Assembly: GCA_017451695.1 (NCBI GenBank)
Contig: JAFTNW010000033.1
Location: 1-56,161, forward strand
Source of the DNA: Bacteroidaceae bacterium
GTDB lineage: Bacteria > Bacteroidota > Bacteroidia > Bacteroidales > Bacteroidaceae
Reading direction: 5' to 3'
Length of the DNA: 56,161 nucleotides
Shown: positions 8,446-17,947 of the stretch, piece by piece
Numbering within the stretch: position 1 is the stretch's first letter
Layout of the letters: each line of letters starts with the position of its first letter
Position numbers and translations under genes: made by a program
The notes under the pieces: generated by a model
What the model saw: the letters and a program-made list of their open reading frames with translations, nothing else
Told to the model about the DNA's origin: nothing
The model's database searches: none

Positions 8446-9687
8446 CTATTTTAAGTCTTTTACCATTGCAGCTATATTGACAATAGTCATAACAGCCTTT
8501 TCCATCACCTGCACCGACACAAACTCATAACGGCTGTGGAAATTTATGCCACCCGCAAAAAGATTGGGACATGGCAAGCCCATAAACGACAGCTGGGCGC
8601 CGTCGGTTCCACCGCGAATGGGCCTTACCAGCGGTTTCACACCCGCCTTTTCCATGGCAATCTTTGCAAGGTCTATTATATACATCTTAGGCTCCACCTG
8701 CTCACGCATGTTGCGATACTGCTCCTTCAAATCGAGCGACAGAACACCGGCACCATACTTTGCCTTTATTCCATCGGCAACCTTTGAAATAAACGCCATG
8801 CGGCTCTCGAATGTCTCGCGGCAGTGGTCGCGTACGATATACGAAACCTCGGCCGAATCCACACCGCCATTTATACTCATCAAATGATAAAATCCCTGAT
8901 AGCCATCGGTACACTCGGGCGATTCCGTTGCAGGAATGGAACGGACAATCTCCGTAGCTATGCGCAAAGCATTTAACATCTTACCCTTGGCATAACCGGG
9001 ATGTACGTTACAGCCCTGTATTGAGAATGTTGCCGAGCCCGCATTGAAATTCTCAAATTCAAGCTCACCTTCGGCACCACCATCTACCGTGTATGCCCAA
9101 TCACACCCAAAGAGAGGAACATTAAAGTTATGCGCACCGCGCCCAATCTCCTCATCGGGATTAAAAGCAATGCGTATCTTGCCATGCTCTATTTCGGGGT
9201 GTGCCTGCAAATATTCCACAGCCGATATAATCTCGGCCACGCCGGCCTTATCATCGGCGCCCAACAAGGTATGTCCATCGGTTACAACAATATCATGCCC
9301 TGCATAATCCTCAATTTCGGGAAAATCGGTGGCAGAAAGTATTATACCCTCCTTCTCGTCCAAAACCACATTGCCGCCTCTATAAGACTCTACCACGCGA
9401 GGCTTAACACCCTTTCCACTCATATCGGGGCTGGTATCGAGATGCGCAATAAAACCAATTGTAGGCAACTCCCTGCCACAATTCGAAGGCAATGTCGCAT
9501 AGAGATAACCTTTATCATCAAGCTCAATTTCGGCAAGCCCCATAGCCTGCAATTCCTCTTTAAGATATTGCGCAAACACCATTTGACCGGGCGTGGTGGG
9601 AACCGTTGTTGCATCGTCGCACGACTCTGTGTCAAAAGTTACATACTTCAAAAAACGCTGTAACAGCCTATCCTTTACATCACTCAT
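8446..9687 (-). CDS. pepT: Peptidase T (tripeptide aminopeptidase)
   Basis: A 413-residue M20-family zinc aminopeptidase that removes the N-terminal residue of tripeptides in the cytoplasm. Visible landmarks: [11 protein letters not shown] with the first zinc His and Asp (about 75-85), [17 protein letters not shown] (about 137-153), and the [12 protein letters not shown] box (about 177-188) with the catalytic and metal glutamates. [22 protein letters not shown] is a normal start. Length is typical. Confidence 0.97.
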   Translation of the reverse strand: MSDVKDRLLQRFLKYVTFDTESCDDATTVPTTPGQMVFAQYLKEELQAMGLAEIELDDKGYLYATLPSNCGRELPTIGFIAHLDTSPDMSGKGVKPRVVESYRGGNVVLDEKEGIILSATDFPEIEDYAGHDIVVTDGHTLLGADDKAGVAEIISAVEYLQAHPEIEHGKIRIAFNPDEEIGRGAHNFNVPLFGCDWAYTVDGGAEGELEFENFNAGSATFSIQGCNVHPGYAKGKMLNALRIATEIVRSIPATESPECTDGYQGFYHLMSINGGVDSAEVSYIVRDHCRETFESRMAFISKVADGIKAKYGAGVLSLDLKEQYRNMREQVEPKMYIIDLAKIAMEKAGVKPLVRPIRGGTDGAQLSFMGLPCPNLFAGGINFHSRYEFVSVQVMEKAVMTIVNIAAMVKDLK

Positions 9688-10050
9688 ATATAAAATACAT
9701 TATTCGTTTGTAAAAATAACTATTTAGAGCGTTAAGCACAAATTTTACAAGCAAATCTTTTCAAACAATTTGAGCCACAACAGCAAGGCAATATAAGAGC
9801 CTGTAATCTAAAAGCAGAATATAATTGAAAGCCACAACCACGGCATTCTATTTACAAATAACTTTAATAAAAACAATATATCTATTCATTTATCAACATA
9901 TTATAAAAACACCGCCCTATTATATTTCTATAACAGAGCGGCTCTCATACAATCATTTATAGTGCCCATGCAAAGCAAGAACACTATGCGGTAAAGCCTT
10001 AAAGTCATTCGTATATTATCAAGTACAATATGTTATATATCATACATTTA
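9688..10050. other. Intergenic region without a recognised gene
   Basis: About 360 bp of A/T-rich sequence upstream of pepT and downstream of the SGNH hydrolase gene. I see no ORF of note, no tRNA and no convincing hairpin with a U-run. A weak CCGC/GCGG pairing exists around 9912-9943. It probably holds the pepT promoter, which I could not place. Confidence 0.5.
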
Positions 10051-10776
10051 TCACACAACACCACGCTTTATTTGCATATTCAGATAATCCATTATTGCAC
10101 CCTCTATAAGTTCATGCCCGGCATCGTTGGGATGAATTCCATCCTCGCAAATGTAGTCGGCATAATTTTTACGTTCCAAGAACACCGATGTTATATCAAT
10201 CACCGGCACACGTTTCATTGCACCCAAACGGAATATTTCCATGTTATAACGCTCGTGCCAACGGTCTATCGTGAGCACCGTACCACCCAACCAGCGCAAA
10301 ATATTATCACCATTAAGCCCTTTTGACACATGAGCAAAGAATCTGTTGGGTTCAAGCACAGGCAACGACAACAATACAGGGTTAGTACCCAAGGATTTAA
10401 CAAAATCTATTAATGCCGAATAGCACTCTACGAATACATCAATTGGAGTATTTGAGGTATGCTCTTCGCATGGATTTTCAGCAATTTCGGCCCAATTGTA
10501 ATCGCAATCGTTGCCTCCATATTCAAACAGGACATAATCGCTACGCTTCACCCTGTCGGCATAGCGCGAAACAAACTTCATGCCCTGCGACACCACTCCG
10601 CCGAAACGGGCAAAGTTCTCAACCTCTATACCCAAATTCCTGCGACAACGGGCCGCAAAACCCATATCACTGATTTTATATTTTACACCATCGGCAGGGC
10701 TGTTCTCCTTATCAACCACTATACCCTTCATCACCGAATCTCCAAAAGCACATACCGATTTCAAATCAATTTTCAT
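10051..10776 (-). CDS. SGNH/GDSL-family hydrolase
   Basis: A 241-residue serine esterase-like protein. The blocks are present in order: CAFGDSVMKG (block I, nucleophile Ser about residue 14), the Gly of FGGVVSQG (block II), FEYGGNDCDY (block III, GxND) and DGIHPNDAGHEL (block V, Asp-x-x-His). There is no signal peptide, so it is cytoplasmic. The substrate is unknown; acyl esters or acetylated sugars are usual. The ATG at 10776 (MKIDLKSVCAFGDS) is supported by a promoter just upstream; longer in-frame versions would cross that promoter. Confidence 0.85.
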   Translation of the reverse strand: MKIDLKSVCAFGDSVMKGIVVDKENSPADGVKYKISDMGFAARCRRNLGIEVENFARFGGVVSQGMKFVSRYADRVKRSDYVLFEYGGNDCDYNWAEIAENPCEEHTSNTPIDVFVECYSALIDFVKSLGTNPVLLSLPVLEPNRFFAHVSKGLNGDNILRWLGGTVLTIDRWHERYNMEIFRLGAMKRVPVIDITSVFLERKNYADYICEDGIHPNDAGHELIEGAIMDYLNMQIKRGVV

Positions 10777-10800
10777 AACTGTTTTTCGTTTAATCGGGTG

Positions 10801-10831
10801 CAAAAGTATATGCGCCCACCATTCAAACAAA
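10801..10831 (-). promoter_or_regulatory. Promoter of the SGNH hydrolase gene
   Basis: On the minus strand, TTTG (10828-10831) is followed after exactly 19 bp by TACTTTTG (10801-10808). This is a full match to the Bacteroides -33/-7 consensus and lies 25 bp upstream of the chosen ATG. Confidence 0.85.
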
Positions 10832-10979
10832 AAGATAGGGAAAGGATGAAGGCTTTCGGGGCATTTAGAGCCAATGTGGGGTGAAAATCCGCCAATTGGG
10901 GCGAAAACGAACCTACGCACGGGTGCTATTTGACAAACCAGACGTAACGAAAGAAAAGCCCGCCTGCAACAAAACAAAA

Positions 10980-11010
10980 AAAAGCGGGCATCTTTTGCAA
11001 GATGCCCGCC
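10980..11010 (-). terminator. Terminator of the SRP RNA
   Basis: An 11-bp GC-rich stem (10985-10995 with 11000-11010, loop 10996-10999), followed on the minus strand by a T-run (A-run at 10976-10984 on plus). It lies immediately downstream of the SRP RNA. Confidence 0.92.
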
Positions 11011-11011
11011 T

Positions 11012-11117
11012 ATGGGGTGGGTAAGCTACCTACATCGCGCCGCTACAACCAACTACCTTTGCTGCGGTCAAGCCCTGGAGGATTCGCTAGGAGCTGGCCG
11101 TATAGGACTTACCCATA
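11012..11117 (-). ncRNA. ffs: Signal recognition particle RNA (4.5S, small bacterial type)
   Basis: Minus-strand RNA of about 106 nt forming one long hairpin. The closing helix GGGUAAG/CUUACCC is at 11109-11115 and 11020-11026. The Ffh-binding helix 8 region reads CCAGGGCUUGACCGCAGCAAAGG (11056-11078 approximately), with the conserved GCAGCAAAGG internal-loop strand. The apical tetraloop appears to be UGAC (11067-11070 on plus as gtca), a URRC-type loop instead of the usual GNRA-type GGAA. It has its own promoter and terminator. The SRP RNA scaffolds Ffh for cotranslational targeting. Exact ends are estimated. Confidence 0.9.
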
Positions 11118-11124
11118 CAGAGTG

Positions 11125-11156
11125 CAAAGATACAACAAAATTCCGTTATCGCAAAA
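11125..11156 (-). promoter_or_regulatory. Promoter of the SRP RNA
   Basis: Minus strand: TTTTG (11152-11156), exactly 19 bp, then TATCTTTG (11125-11132). This is a perfect Bacteroides-type promoter, placing the transcript start close to the predicted 5' end of the SRP RNA. Confidence 0.9.
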
Positions 11157-11331
11157 TTTAGGGCAACAATTTCCACATAACATGTGGCTACCGCCTTGAA
11201 AACTCAACAAAACAGAGAGCAGACCCGTATAAAGCATAAATAAAAATTGAAGTTTTTAAGAATCACAAACATTTTATATCAAAAATTAAAAAAATATCGC
11301 AAGCGCGATAGAAAATAACAAATATTATTAT

Positions 11332-11423
11332 TACTTTTGCACATCTTTATAAATAAGGAGATATTGCACAGGCGAGAATGTGCACCACCCTAAAAATGGT
11401 TTTTGCAAACAAGCGTTGCAAAA
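11332..11423 (+). promoter_or_regulatory. -7 box and structured leader of the large secreted protein gene
   Basis: TACTTTTG at 11332-11339 is a good -7 element, giving an untranslated leader of roughly 150 nt before the ATG at 11495. The leader has a 6-bp hairpin (11365-11370 with 11379-11384) and an 8-bp perfect hairpin (11401-11408 with 11416-11423, loop 7 nt) followed by an A/T-rich stretch. Regulatory function is inference; I recognise no known riboswitch. Confidence 0.5.
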
Positions 11424-11494
11424 GCCTATATATTTTTTTATGTAAGAACACAAAAAAACATAAAACTTTTATTATTAACTTAATTCATTAATTT

Positions 11495-14047
11495 ATGAAG
11501 AAAATTTTACTTTCAGTTCTTTGCTTGTTCAGCATCATTGCTGTTCGCGCAGATGAAGTAACAGTAACCTTTGCTGACTTGGGCTACGAAAATGCTCAGG
11601 AGGTTACAGAGCTCGCCATCAACGGCAGCCTCACAGCAACATTCGACAAGGGTGGCAACGCAAGCACCACTCCCAAGTACTACAACACCGGTAATGCATT
11701 CCGTTTGTATGGCCAGAATACCATGACAATCACTGCTGCCGATGGTACAACTATCAGCTCTATTGTAATGACTACAGGTACAGGTAGCTATGTAGTAAAC
11801 GCAGAGAGCACAGTTTCATGCGGTGCACTCACCATCGATGGCGGAACAGCTACCATCAGCGACATCAACGCAGGTGAGTTTGTTTTCACACAGGGTGGAA
11901 CAAAAGGTCATGTGCGCATTGTGTCTATGACCATCACCTACACAGCCGAGGAGACAGGCGCAACACTTTCTGCACCCGTTGCATCGGTTGAGCCCGGCAC
12001 CATCTATAACACAACATCGGTTGAGCTTAGCAGCGAGAGCGAGGGCACTATCTACTACACAACAAACGGAACAGAGCCCACAGCAGAATCTGCAGTTTAC
12101 AGCGAGGCTATTGCAGTGAGCGAGTTCGGCGCAACAACAGTTATCAAGGCGGTAGTTATCAATGGCGATGAGTACAGCGATGTTGCAACATTCTCTTATG
12201 CACTTAAGGTTGCCGATCCTGTATTCTCAATTGAAGGCGGTGTTTATGAGAAGGTTAGCGGTGCAAATGCGTTGAAGTTCTCAACAGAGACAACAGGTGC
12301 TACAATTCTTTACAACAACCGTGGTGGCGACCCCAGAACAGAAGGCTCAAAAACATGGGGCAGCCTTTCGGTTCTTTCAACCGCAGTAGTTCAGGCTGTT
12401 GCTTTTGTTACCAACGCCGAGGGCGATTCTATCTTCAGTAACGTGGTAAAAGAGTATTACACAATTTCTCCCGTTAAGCCCTTCAAGGTTGCCACAGAAA
12501 TTGTAAGCGGCACAAAATACCTCATTAACTATGAGGGCGTAATTGCCGAGCCTCACTACACATCAACCAACTATGGTTATATGTTCACCGAGGACGCAAC
12601 TGTAAACGGCGATTTCATTGAAACAAACGAGTACTACGGTTTCACAATCACAGAGACCGAGACTGCAGGTGAGTACACCATCATGGACGCAAACAACCGT
12701 TACTACTACATGAAAGGTACCTACAACAACTTCAATGCAACCGACGACATCACCGAGATTGGCGATGCAGCTATCTGGACAATCGTTATCGAGGACGACT
12801 GCACAGCAACCATCACCAACAAAGCAACAGGTAAGAACATTTCATACAGCACATCATACAATAACTTTGAGTCTATCGAGGGCGGCGCAAACCTTCCCAT
12901 TCTCTACGCTATGCGCGAGTACCCCACTCTCACAATCACTCCCGAGAGCTGGACTACAGTTGAGAGCATCACCAAGGTTGTTGTAACTTGCGAGGATGGT
13001 ATCGCACTCAACGAGAGCGAAGAGCTCTACGCTACATACCGCGACCCCGATTGGAACATGGGCCTCGACTTTGGCTATGGCAAGGTGAGCGATGATGGCA
13101 AGAGCGTAATTTACGAGCTTGAGACTCCCCTCACAGCCAACGGCGACTACTCAATCACATTCCCCGCAGGCTTGTTCACATTGGATCCCGAAGGCTTGGC
13201 TATTGCAAGCGAGAATGAGTCTCTTGGCCTCACTGTTGATAATCCCAACATTCTTGAGCTCACATACGCTAACCCAAATGGCGAGAGCACAGTTAAGAGC
13301 ATAGAGTACCTCTACTTCGAGTTCAGCCAAGATATTGTTGACAACGTACAGAATGCTGTTATCACCGACGATAAGGGCAACGAGTATCCTTTGAGCGTTA
13401 CTTATACTGACGGATGGGGCTCAGCAACTCCCTACAACGCTTTGTGCTTGAAGACTGCTGCACCTATCACAGAGCCCGGTACATACACATTCGTTTTGAA
13501 GAAAAATTATATCGCGTCTGTAAATAACGCAAACGTAACAATCAGCGAGGATATCACATACACATTCACCATCGTTGAGGGCTTGAAGGTAACAAGCGTT
13601 TCACCCGTAGAGGGCGCAACTGTTAGCGAAATCAGCGAGATTGTTATCGATTTCAACAACTACGTTTACCACGACTATCTCTCATCAATCTGGGTTATGG
13701 ACGAGAACGGTAACGAGTATGAGTTCGTTAAGAGCGCTGAGCTTGAGTACAACACCTTGAGCATCAACTTCACTTGCGCAACTCCCATCACTGCTGCCGG
13801 CACATATACATTCTCACTCGAGGAGTATGCTGTTTACGGCTACGACAGCAGCTGGAACATGGAGACCATTCCCACTCAGAGCTTTACATTCGTATTCAAC
13901 GGCAGCTCAATCGAGACAGGTATCGACGAGACTGTTGCCGATGGCGAGGGTGAGAAGGTAATCTTCGACCTCACAGGCCGCCGCGTTAAGGAGATTAACA
14001 AGGCCGGTATCTACATCATCAATGGTGTTAAAACAGTTGTTGAATAA
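11495..14047 (+). CDS. Large secreted multidomain protein with T9SS-like C-terminus
   Basis: An 850-residue exported protein with a signal peptide at about 1-19 (cut after VRA). An N-terminal beta domain (about 22-155) is followed by one or two chitobiase C-terminal-like/Fn3-like modules (about 160-330; GTIYYTTNGTEPT is the tell-tale motif), a ricin/lipocalin-like beta region (about 330-480) and several Ig-like repeats (about 490-810). The last ~30 residues (FDLTGRRVKEINKAGIYIING) resemble type A sorting domains of the type IX secretion system. No catalytic motif is seen. It is probably a surface glycan-binding or structural protein. Strong codon bias suggests high expression. Confidence 0.75.
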   Translation: MKKILLSVLCLFSIIAVRADEVTVTFADLGYENAQEVTELAINGSLTATFDKGGNASTTPKYYNTGNAFRLYGQNTMTITAADGTTISSIVMTTGTGSYVVNAESTVSCGALTIDGGTATISDINAGEFVFTQGGTKGHVRIVSMTITYTAEETGATLSAPVASVEPGTIYNTTSVELSSESEGTIYYTTNGTEPTAESAVYSEAIAVSEFGATTVIKAVVINGDEYSDVATFSYALKVADPVFSIEGGVYEKVSGANALKFSTETTGATILYNNRGGDPRTEGSKTWGSLSVLSTAVVQAVAFVTNAEGDSIFSNVVKEYYTISPVKPFKVATEIVSGTKYLINYEGVIAEPHYTSTNYGYMFTEDATVNGDFIETNEYYGFTITETETAGEYTIMDANNRYYYMKGTYNNFNATDDITEIGDAAIWTIVIEDDCTATITNKATGKNISYSTSYNNFESIEGGANLPILYAMREYPTLTITPESWTTVESITKVVVTCEDGIALNESEELYATYRDPDWNMGLDFGYGKVSDDGKSVIYELETPLTANGDYSITFPAGLFTLDPEGLAIASENESLGLTVDNPNILELTYANPNGESTVKSIEYLYFEFSQDIVDNVQNAVITDDKGNEYPLSVTYTDGWGSATPYNALCLKTAAPITEPGTYTFVLKKNYIASVNNANVTISEDITYTFTIVEGLKVTSVSPVEGATVSEISEIVIDFNNYVYHDYLSSIWVMDENGNEYEFVKSAELEYNTLSINFTCATPITAAGTYTFSLEEYAVYGYDSSWNMETIPTQSFTFVFNGSSIETGIDETVADGEGEKVIFDLTGRRVKEINKAGIYIINGVKTVVE

Positions 14048-14070
14048 TATTATTCAATAAACTATACCCC

Positions 14071-14106
14071 AAGCAGGTGCAACTGTGGTTGCACCTGCTT
14101 TTTTAT
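14071..14106 (+). terminator. Terminator after the large secreted protein
   Basis: 13-bp perfect stem (14071-14083 with 14088-14100, loop TGTG) followed by a T-run at 14099-14104. Confidence 0.93.
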
Positions 14107-14194
14107 TATATTAATATAGGTACGCGCGTTTATATATTTTCATGGATTGGATATTTTTTACTATCTTCGCCCGCAAAAGCAAACAAACATACAA

Positions 14195-14719
14195 ATGGAA
14201 GAGAAAAGCATAAAAAGCCTGAGCGAAAGAGCAATGTACTACGGCACAATATTCGGTGGTGTAATGATTGCCGCCAACATATTCTATCTGCTTGGTTTGA
14301 GTTCCTCAATCTTCTCCACCCTATTCCTGTTATTGATATTGTCATCGCCATTTATAGCCGGCAGGCTTGCCATAAATTATAGAAAAAGCGAACAGGACAA
14401 CCAAATGACCTTTATACAAGCATGGCACTTCCTGATTATAATGTATCTATGTGCCGCCCTGCTCACAGCCATTGCTCAATTCATATATTTTACATTCATG
14501 GACAACGGCTATTTCATGAGCACCATATTGCAACAATTCGATACATTTGCAAGCATGGAAGATATAGATGCCGCGCTGCGCCGGGAACTCACTGCAACAG
14601 CCGACCTGCTACGCTCGATGGGCAACCGCGACATCATACTGCAAATTTTCTTTACAAATATCATCATTTCGCCCATCATTACATTTTTTATAGCTATATT
14701 CGTGCGTAGAAACGCTTAA
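14195..14719 (+). CDS. DUF4199 membrane protein
   Basis: A 174-residue integral membrane protein with about four helices (roughly 17-35, 38-56, 73-97 and 148-170). The pattern (two tight N-terminal helices, a polar loop rich in DIDAALRRE, a last helix near the C-terminus) fits DUF4199, a Bacteroidetes family of unknown function. The ATG at 14195 follows a TATCTTCG -7-like box at 14162-14169. It precedes a GtrB-like glycosyltransferase gene by 42 bp, an association common in the phylum, so a role in lipid-linked sugar traffic is possible but unproven. Confidence 0.8.
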   Translation: MEEKSIKSLSERAMYYGTIFGGVMIAANIFYLLGLSSSIFSTLFLLLILSSPFIAGRLAINYRKSEQDNQMTFIQAWHFLIIMYLCAALLTAIAQFIYFTFMDNGYFMSTILQQFDTFASMEDIDAALRRELTATADLLRSMGNRDIILQIFFTNIIISPIITFFIAIFVRRNA

Positions 14720-14761
14720 TAAGAGCAAGATAAATATTATAAAAAACAGAACAAACATAAT

Positions 14762-15712
14762 ATGGACATATCTGTAATAATACCGCTATACAACGAGGCC
14801 GAATCGTTACCCGAACTTGCTGCATGGATTGAACGCGTTATGACGGAGAACAAATTCTCCTACGAGATAATATTCATAAACGACGGCAGCACCGACGACT
14901 CTTGGAGCGTTATAGAACAGTTGCGTGAGAAGAACAGCGCCATTCATGGAATAAAATTCCGCCGCAACTACGGGAAATCACCCGCACTCTACTGCGGGTT
15001 CGAGCGCGCGAAAGGCGATGTTGTAATAACAATGGATGCCGACTTGCAAGACAGCCCCGACGAAATCCCCATCCTGTACCGAATGGTTACCGAGGAGGGA
15101 TATGACCTTGTTTCGGGTTATAAACAGAAACGATACGACCCGCTGAGCAAAACACTCCCCACCAAGCTGTTCAATGCCACGGCACGCAAGGTATCGGGCA
15201 TAAAAAACCTGCACGACTTTAACTGCGGGCTCAAAGCCTATCGCAACGAAGTGGTAAAGAGCATAGAGGTCTATGGCGACATGCACCGATACATCCCCTA
15301 CCTTGCCAAGAACGCAGGCTACACCAGAATAGGCGAGCTCGTGGTACATCATCAGGCAAGGAAATATGGCAAAAGCAAGTTCGGAATAAGCCGTTTCTTC
15401 CATGGTTACCTCGACCTCATGTCCTTGTGGTTCCTCTCGAAATTCGGCTATCGCCCCATGCACATATTCGGTTTGTGGGGAACGGTAATGTTCTTCATAG
15501 GGTTCATTGCGGCATTCATTTTGGGTGCAAACAAGCTATATTCGCTTGCTTGCGACCACCCTGCCCGCCTTGTAACAGACTCGCCCTACTTCTACATTGC
15601 ACTCACAATGATGATTTTGGGCACCCAGCTGTTCCTCACAGGCTTTATTGCCGAACTTGTGAGCCGCACATCGCAGGAGAGAAACAAATACAATGTAGCC
15701 AAAGAAATTTAA
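14762..15712 (+). CDS. GtrB/DPM1-like membrane glycosyltransferase (family 2)
   Basis: A 316-residue GT2 enzyme. The catalytic domain (about 1-225) begins SVIIPLYNEAESLPEL, has INDGSTDDS (about 37-45) and the metal-binding DADLQDSPDE (about 90-99). Two C-terminal membrane helices (about 235-258 and 275-300) fit polyprenyl-phosphate sugar transferases such as GtrB. It probably moves glucose or a related sugar onto undecaprenyl phosphate at the inner membrane. Downstream genes for DUF6452 and DUF6048 follow with short gaps. Confidence 0.92.
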   Translation: MDISVIIPLYNEAESLPELAAWIERVMTENKFSYEIIFINDGSTDDSWSVIEQLREKNSAIHGIKFRRNYGKSPALYCGFERAKGDVVITMDADLQDSPDEIPILYRMVTEEGYDLVSGYKQKRYDPLSKTLPTKLFNATARKVSGIKNLHDFNCGLKAYRNEVVKSIEVYGDMHRYIPYLAKNAGYTRIGELVVHHQARKYGKSKFGISRFFHGYLDLMSLWFLSKFGYRPMHIFGLWGTVMFFIGFIAAFILGANKLYSLACDHPARLVTDSPYFYIALTMMILGTQLFLTGFIAELVSRTSQERNKYNVAKEI

Positions 15713-15717
15713 CCACA

Positions 15718-16218
15718 ATGATACACAACAGAAAAAACATAGCAATAACAATTGTGGCACTGCTGACAGTGGCCCTTGCAGCCATCACCGGGTGCGACAA
15801 GGGATATGATTGCGAGCTCGACAACACATCGTATGACAACATAGCGTTCTACACCATTGAGGATGGCAAAGAGGAGGCATATATATACCAATCGCCACTC
15901 ACCGTTTCGCTCATGGTAAACGGCGAGGAGTCGGTAATGATAAATCATGTGATGAACACCGACAGGGTATCGCTCCCCATGAGCTACACGCAAGAGCGCG
16001 ACACGGTAATCTTCCGTTACGACGACGGGCTGTGCGACTCGCTTTACATCGACCACACAAACACACCATACTACCAATCCATGGAGTGCGGAACACTTAT
16101 GTTCCACAAATTGGAGGGGCTCAAAAGCACCAATGTATGGATTGAGGATGCCGCCATTGTGAATGACATTGTAAACTTTGAAGGACATGAAAATATCAAG
16201 ATATATTTTTATAAGTAG
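15718..16218 (+). CDS. DUF6452 family lipoprotein
   Basis: A 166-residue predicted lipoprotein: signal peptide with lipobox AITGC at about residues 22-26, then a compact beta-rich domain. The order DUF6452 then DUF6048 is one I recognise from other Bacteroidales, and the two probably work together in the envelope; function is unknown. The ATG at 15718 lies 5 bp after the glycosyltransferase stop. The 3' end overlaps the next gene by 32 bp. Confidence 0.82.
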   Translation: MIHNRKNIAITIVALLTVALAAITGCDKGYDCELDNTSYDNIAFYTIEDGKEEAYIYQSPLTVSLMVNGEESVMINHVMNTDRVSLPMSYTQERDTVIFRYDDGLCDSLYIDHTNTPYYQSMECGTLMFHKLEGLKSTNVWIEDAAIVNDIVNFEGHENIKIYFYK

Positions 16219-16876
16219 CATGTTGCTACTGCTGGCAGCCACAGCTGTTGCACAGGAGAACAAGGCGGTAAACACAAGCAAGCCTTGGGAATTCAAAGGT
16301 GTGAGCGTTTCGGCCGACCTGTTTGGCACCATCGGACGCATAATGAACGACTTCACGAGCTACGAGGTTGCCGTTTCGGCAAACTTCGGCAACCGTTTCT
16401 TCCCCGTCGTGGAGGTGGGCCACGGCAGCACCGACACCACCGACGAAACCACACGCATATACTACAAATCGGGCGCACCCTATTTCCGTGTGGGACTCGA
16501 CTACAATTTCCTTTACAAAAAGGGGGGCGAACTGAGCAACTATAAAATCATCGGCTTGGTACGATACGGACAGACTACCGCAAAATACGATGTTACCACC
16601 CCACCCATGACCGACCCCGTATGGGGCAACACCACATCACTCACACTCACCGATGTAGAAGCCGATTGCTCGTGGCTGGAATTTGGTGTGGGCGTACAGG
16701 TTAAAGTGTGGAAAAACCTGCATATGGGCTGGAGCCTCAGGTACAAATCGAGGCTCAAAGATGGCAAGGGCGACAGTTCACAGGCATGGTATATTCCCGG
16801 GTATGGCGAGAACAAAAGCGGCAGTTTCGGGGGTACTTACAACATAATTTACGATATACCATTGAACAGAAAATAA
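16187..16876 (+). CDS. DUF6048 family outer-membrane beta-barrel-like protein
   Basis: A 229-residue exported protein with signal peptide MKISRYIFISSMLLLLAATAVAQ. The rest shows alternating-hydrophobicity strands (VSVSADLFGTIG, YEVAVSANFG, YFRVGLDYNFLY, YKIIGLVRYG, WLEFGVGVQVKV, MGWSLRYKS) and ends in a hydrophobic strand, as in small outer-membrane barrels. I assign it to DUF6048. The ATG at 16187 was preferred to a TTG three codons earlier. It overlaps the DUF6452 gene and is followed after 1 bp by apbE. Confidence 0.8.
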   Translation: MKISRYIFISSMLLLLAATAVAQENKAVNTSKPWEFKGVSVSADLFGTIGRIMNDFTSYEVAVSANFGNRFFPVVEVGHGSTDTTDETTRIYYKSGAPYFRVGLDYNFLYKKGGELSNYKIIGLVRYGQTTAKYDVTTPPMTDPVWGNTTSLTLTDVEADCSWLEFGVGVQVKVWKNLHMGWSLRYKSRLKDGKGDSSQAWYIPGYGENKSGSFGGTYNIIYDIPLNRK

Positions 16877-16877
16877 T

Positions 16878-17870
16878 ATGAAAACTTGGCAAATAATATT
16901 CCTCATATTCCTTATCGCAGGCAGCATATATGTGATAAACCGCAGCACCCCCTATAAGAGCAACAGCGGCAAGATATTCGGCACATACTACAACATAATA
17001 TACCAGAGCGACAAGGAACTGCACGATGCAATCAAAGCCACCCTTGCGCAGGTAGATGGCTCCCTTTCCACCTTCAACAAGCAATCGGTCATAAGCGCAA
17101 TAAACAACAACAAGGATATCACCCCCGACGAGATGTTCACCCGCGTATTTACTCTTGCACAGGATATATCGCAAAAGACCGACGGAGCATTCGATATCAC
17201 CGTAGCACCACTTGTCAATGCGTGGGGCTTCGGATTCAAGAACGGGCTCCCCACAGACTCCGCCGCAATAGATTCACTGCGCCAATATGTGGGATACGCC
17301 ACCGTGGCTCTGCAAAATGGCAAAATAGCCAAGCAACACCCGCAAACAATGCTCGATTGCAGCGCCATAGCCAAAGGATTCGGTTGCGACATGGTGGCAC
17401 GCACGCTTGAAAAGGCAGGCGTTGCAAACTACATGGTGGAGATTGGCGGGGAAATTGTAGCCAAGGGGCAGAACGACAAAGGGAAAAGCTGGGCTGTGGG
17501 CATAAACAAACCCATAGACGACAGAACAGGAGAGAACAAGAGCCTGCAAGAGATTGTACGCATAAGCGGCAAGAGCATGGCCACATCGGGCAACTACCGC
17601 AATTTCCGCTACGAGGGCTCGCGCAAGGTTTCGCACACCATAAACCCCAAGAGCGGCTATCCTGTGAACCACAGCCTGTTATCGGCAACCGTAATAGCCG
17701 ACGATTGCGCCACGGCCGATGCCCTTGCCACAGCCTTCATGGTAATGGGAGTGGACAAAGCAATGGAATTCTGCAACAGCGATGCATCCATCGACGCCTA
17801 TTTCATATACAGCGACAACGAAGGCAACCTGCTGACAAGCGAAACAGACGGATTCAAGAATTACAGATAA
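16878..17870 (+). CDS. apbE: FAD:protein FMN transferase
   Basis: A 330-residue ApbE: an N-terminal membrane anchor or signal (about 5-20), then the flavin-transfer domain. It has FGTYYNIIYQ, the SLSTFNKQSVISAIN strand-helix, LDCSAIAKGFGCD (about 159-171), MVEIGGEIVAKG (about 186-197) and the C-terminal MATSGNYRNF...HTINPKSGYPV segment. ApbE moves FMN from FAD to a Thr of exported targets such as RnfG and NqrC outside the inner membrane. Last gene of the run before a strong terminator. Confidence 0.96.
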   Translation: MKTWQIIFLIFLIAGSIYVINRSTPYKSNSGKIFGTYYNIIYQSDKELHDAIKATLAQVDGSLSTFNKQSVISAINNNKDITPDEMFTRVFTLAQDISQKTDGAFDITVAPLVNAWGFGFKNGLPTDSAAIDSLRQYVGYATVALQNGKIAKQHPQTMLDCSAIAKGFGCDMVARTLEKAGVANYMVEIGGEIVAKGQNDKGKSWAVGINKPIDDRTGENKSLQEIVRISGKSMATSGNYRNFRYEGSRKVSHTINPKSGYPVNHSLLSATVIADDCATADALATAFMVMGVDKAMEFCNSDASIDAYFIYSDNEGNLLTSETDGFKNYR

Positions 17871-17915
17871 TAACGCAAACGAGCTTGCCCGATACGGCAA
17901 GCTCGTTTGCGTTAT
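17870..17915. terminator. Strong terminator between apbE and marC-like genes
   Basis: 20-bp perfect stem (17870-17889 with 17896-17915), loop CGATAC. No long T-run on plus, but the convergent position and stem length support a bidirectional terminator. Confidence 0.75.
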
Positions 17916-17947
17916 CTCCGATTAAGGTAGCACGCGCGAAAAAATCC

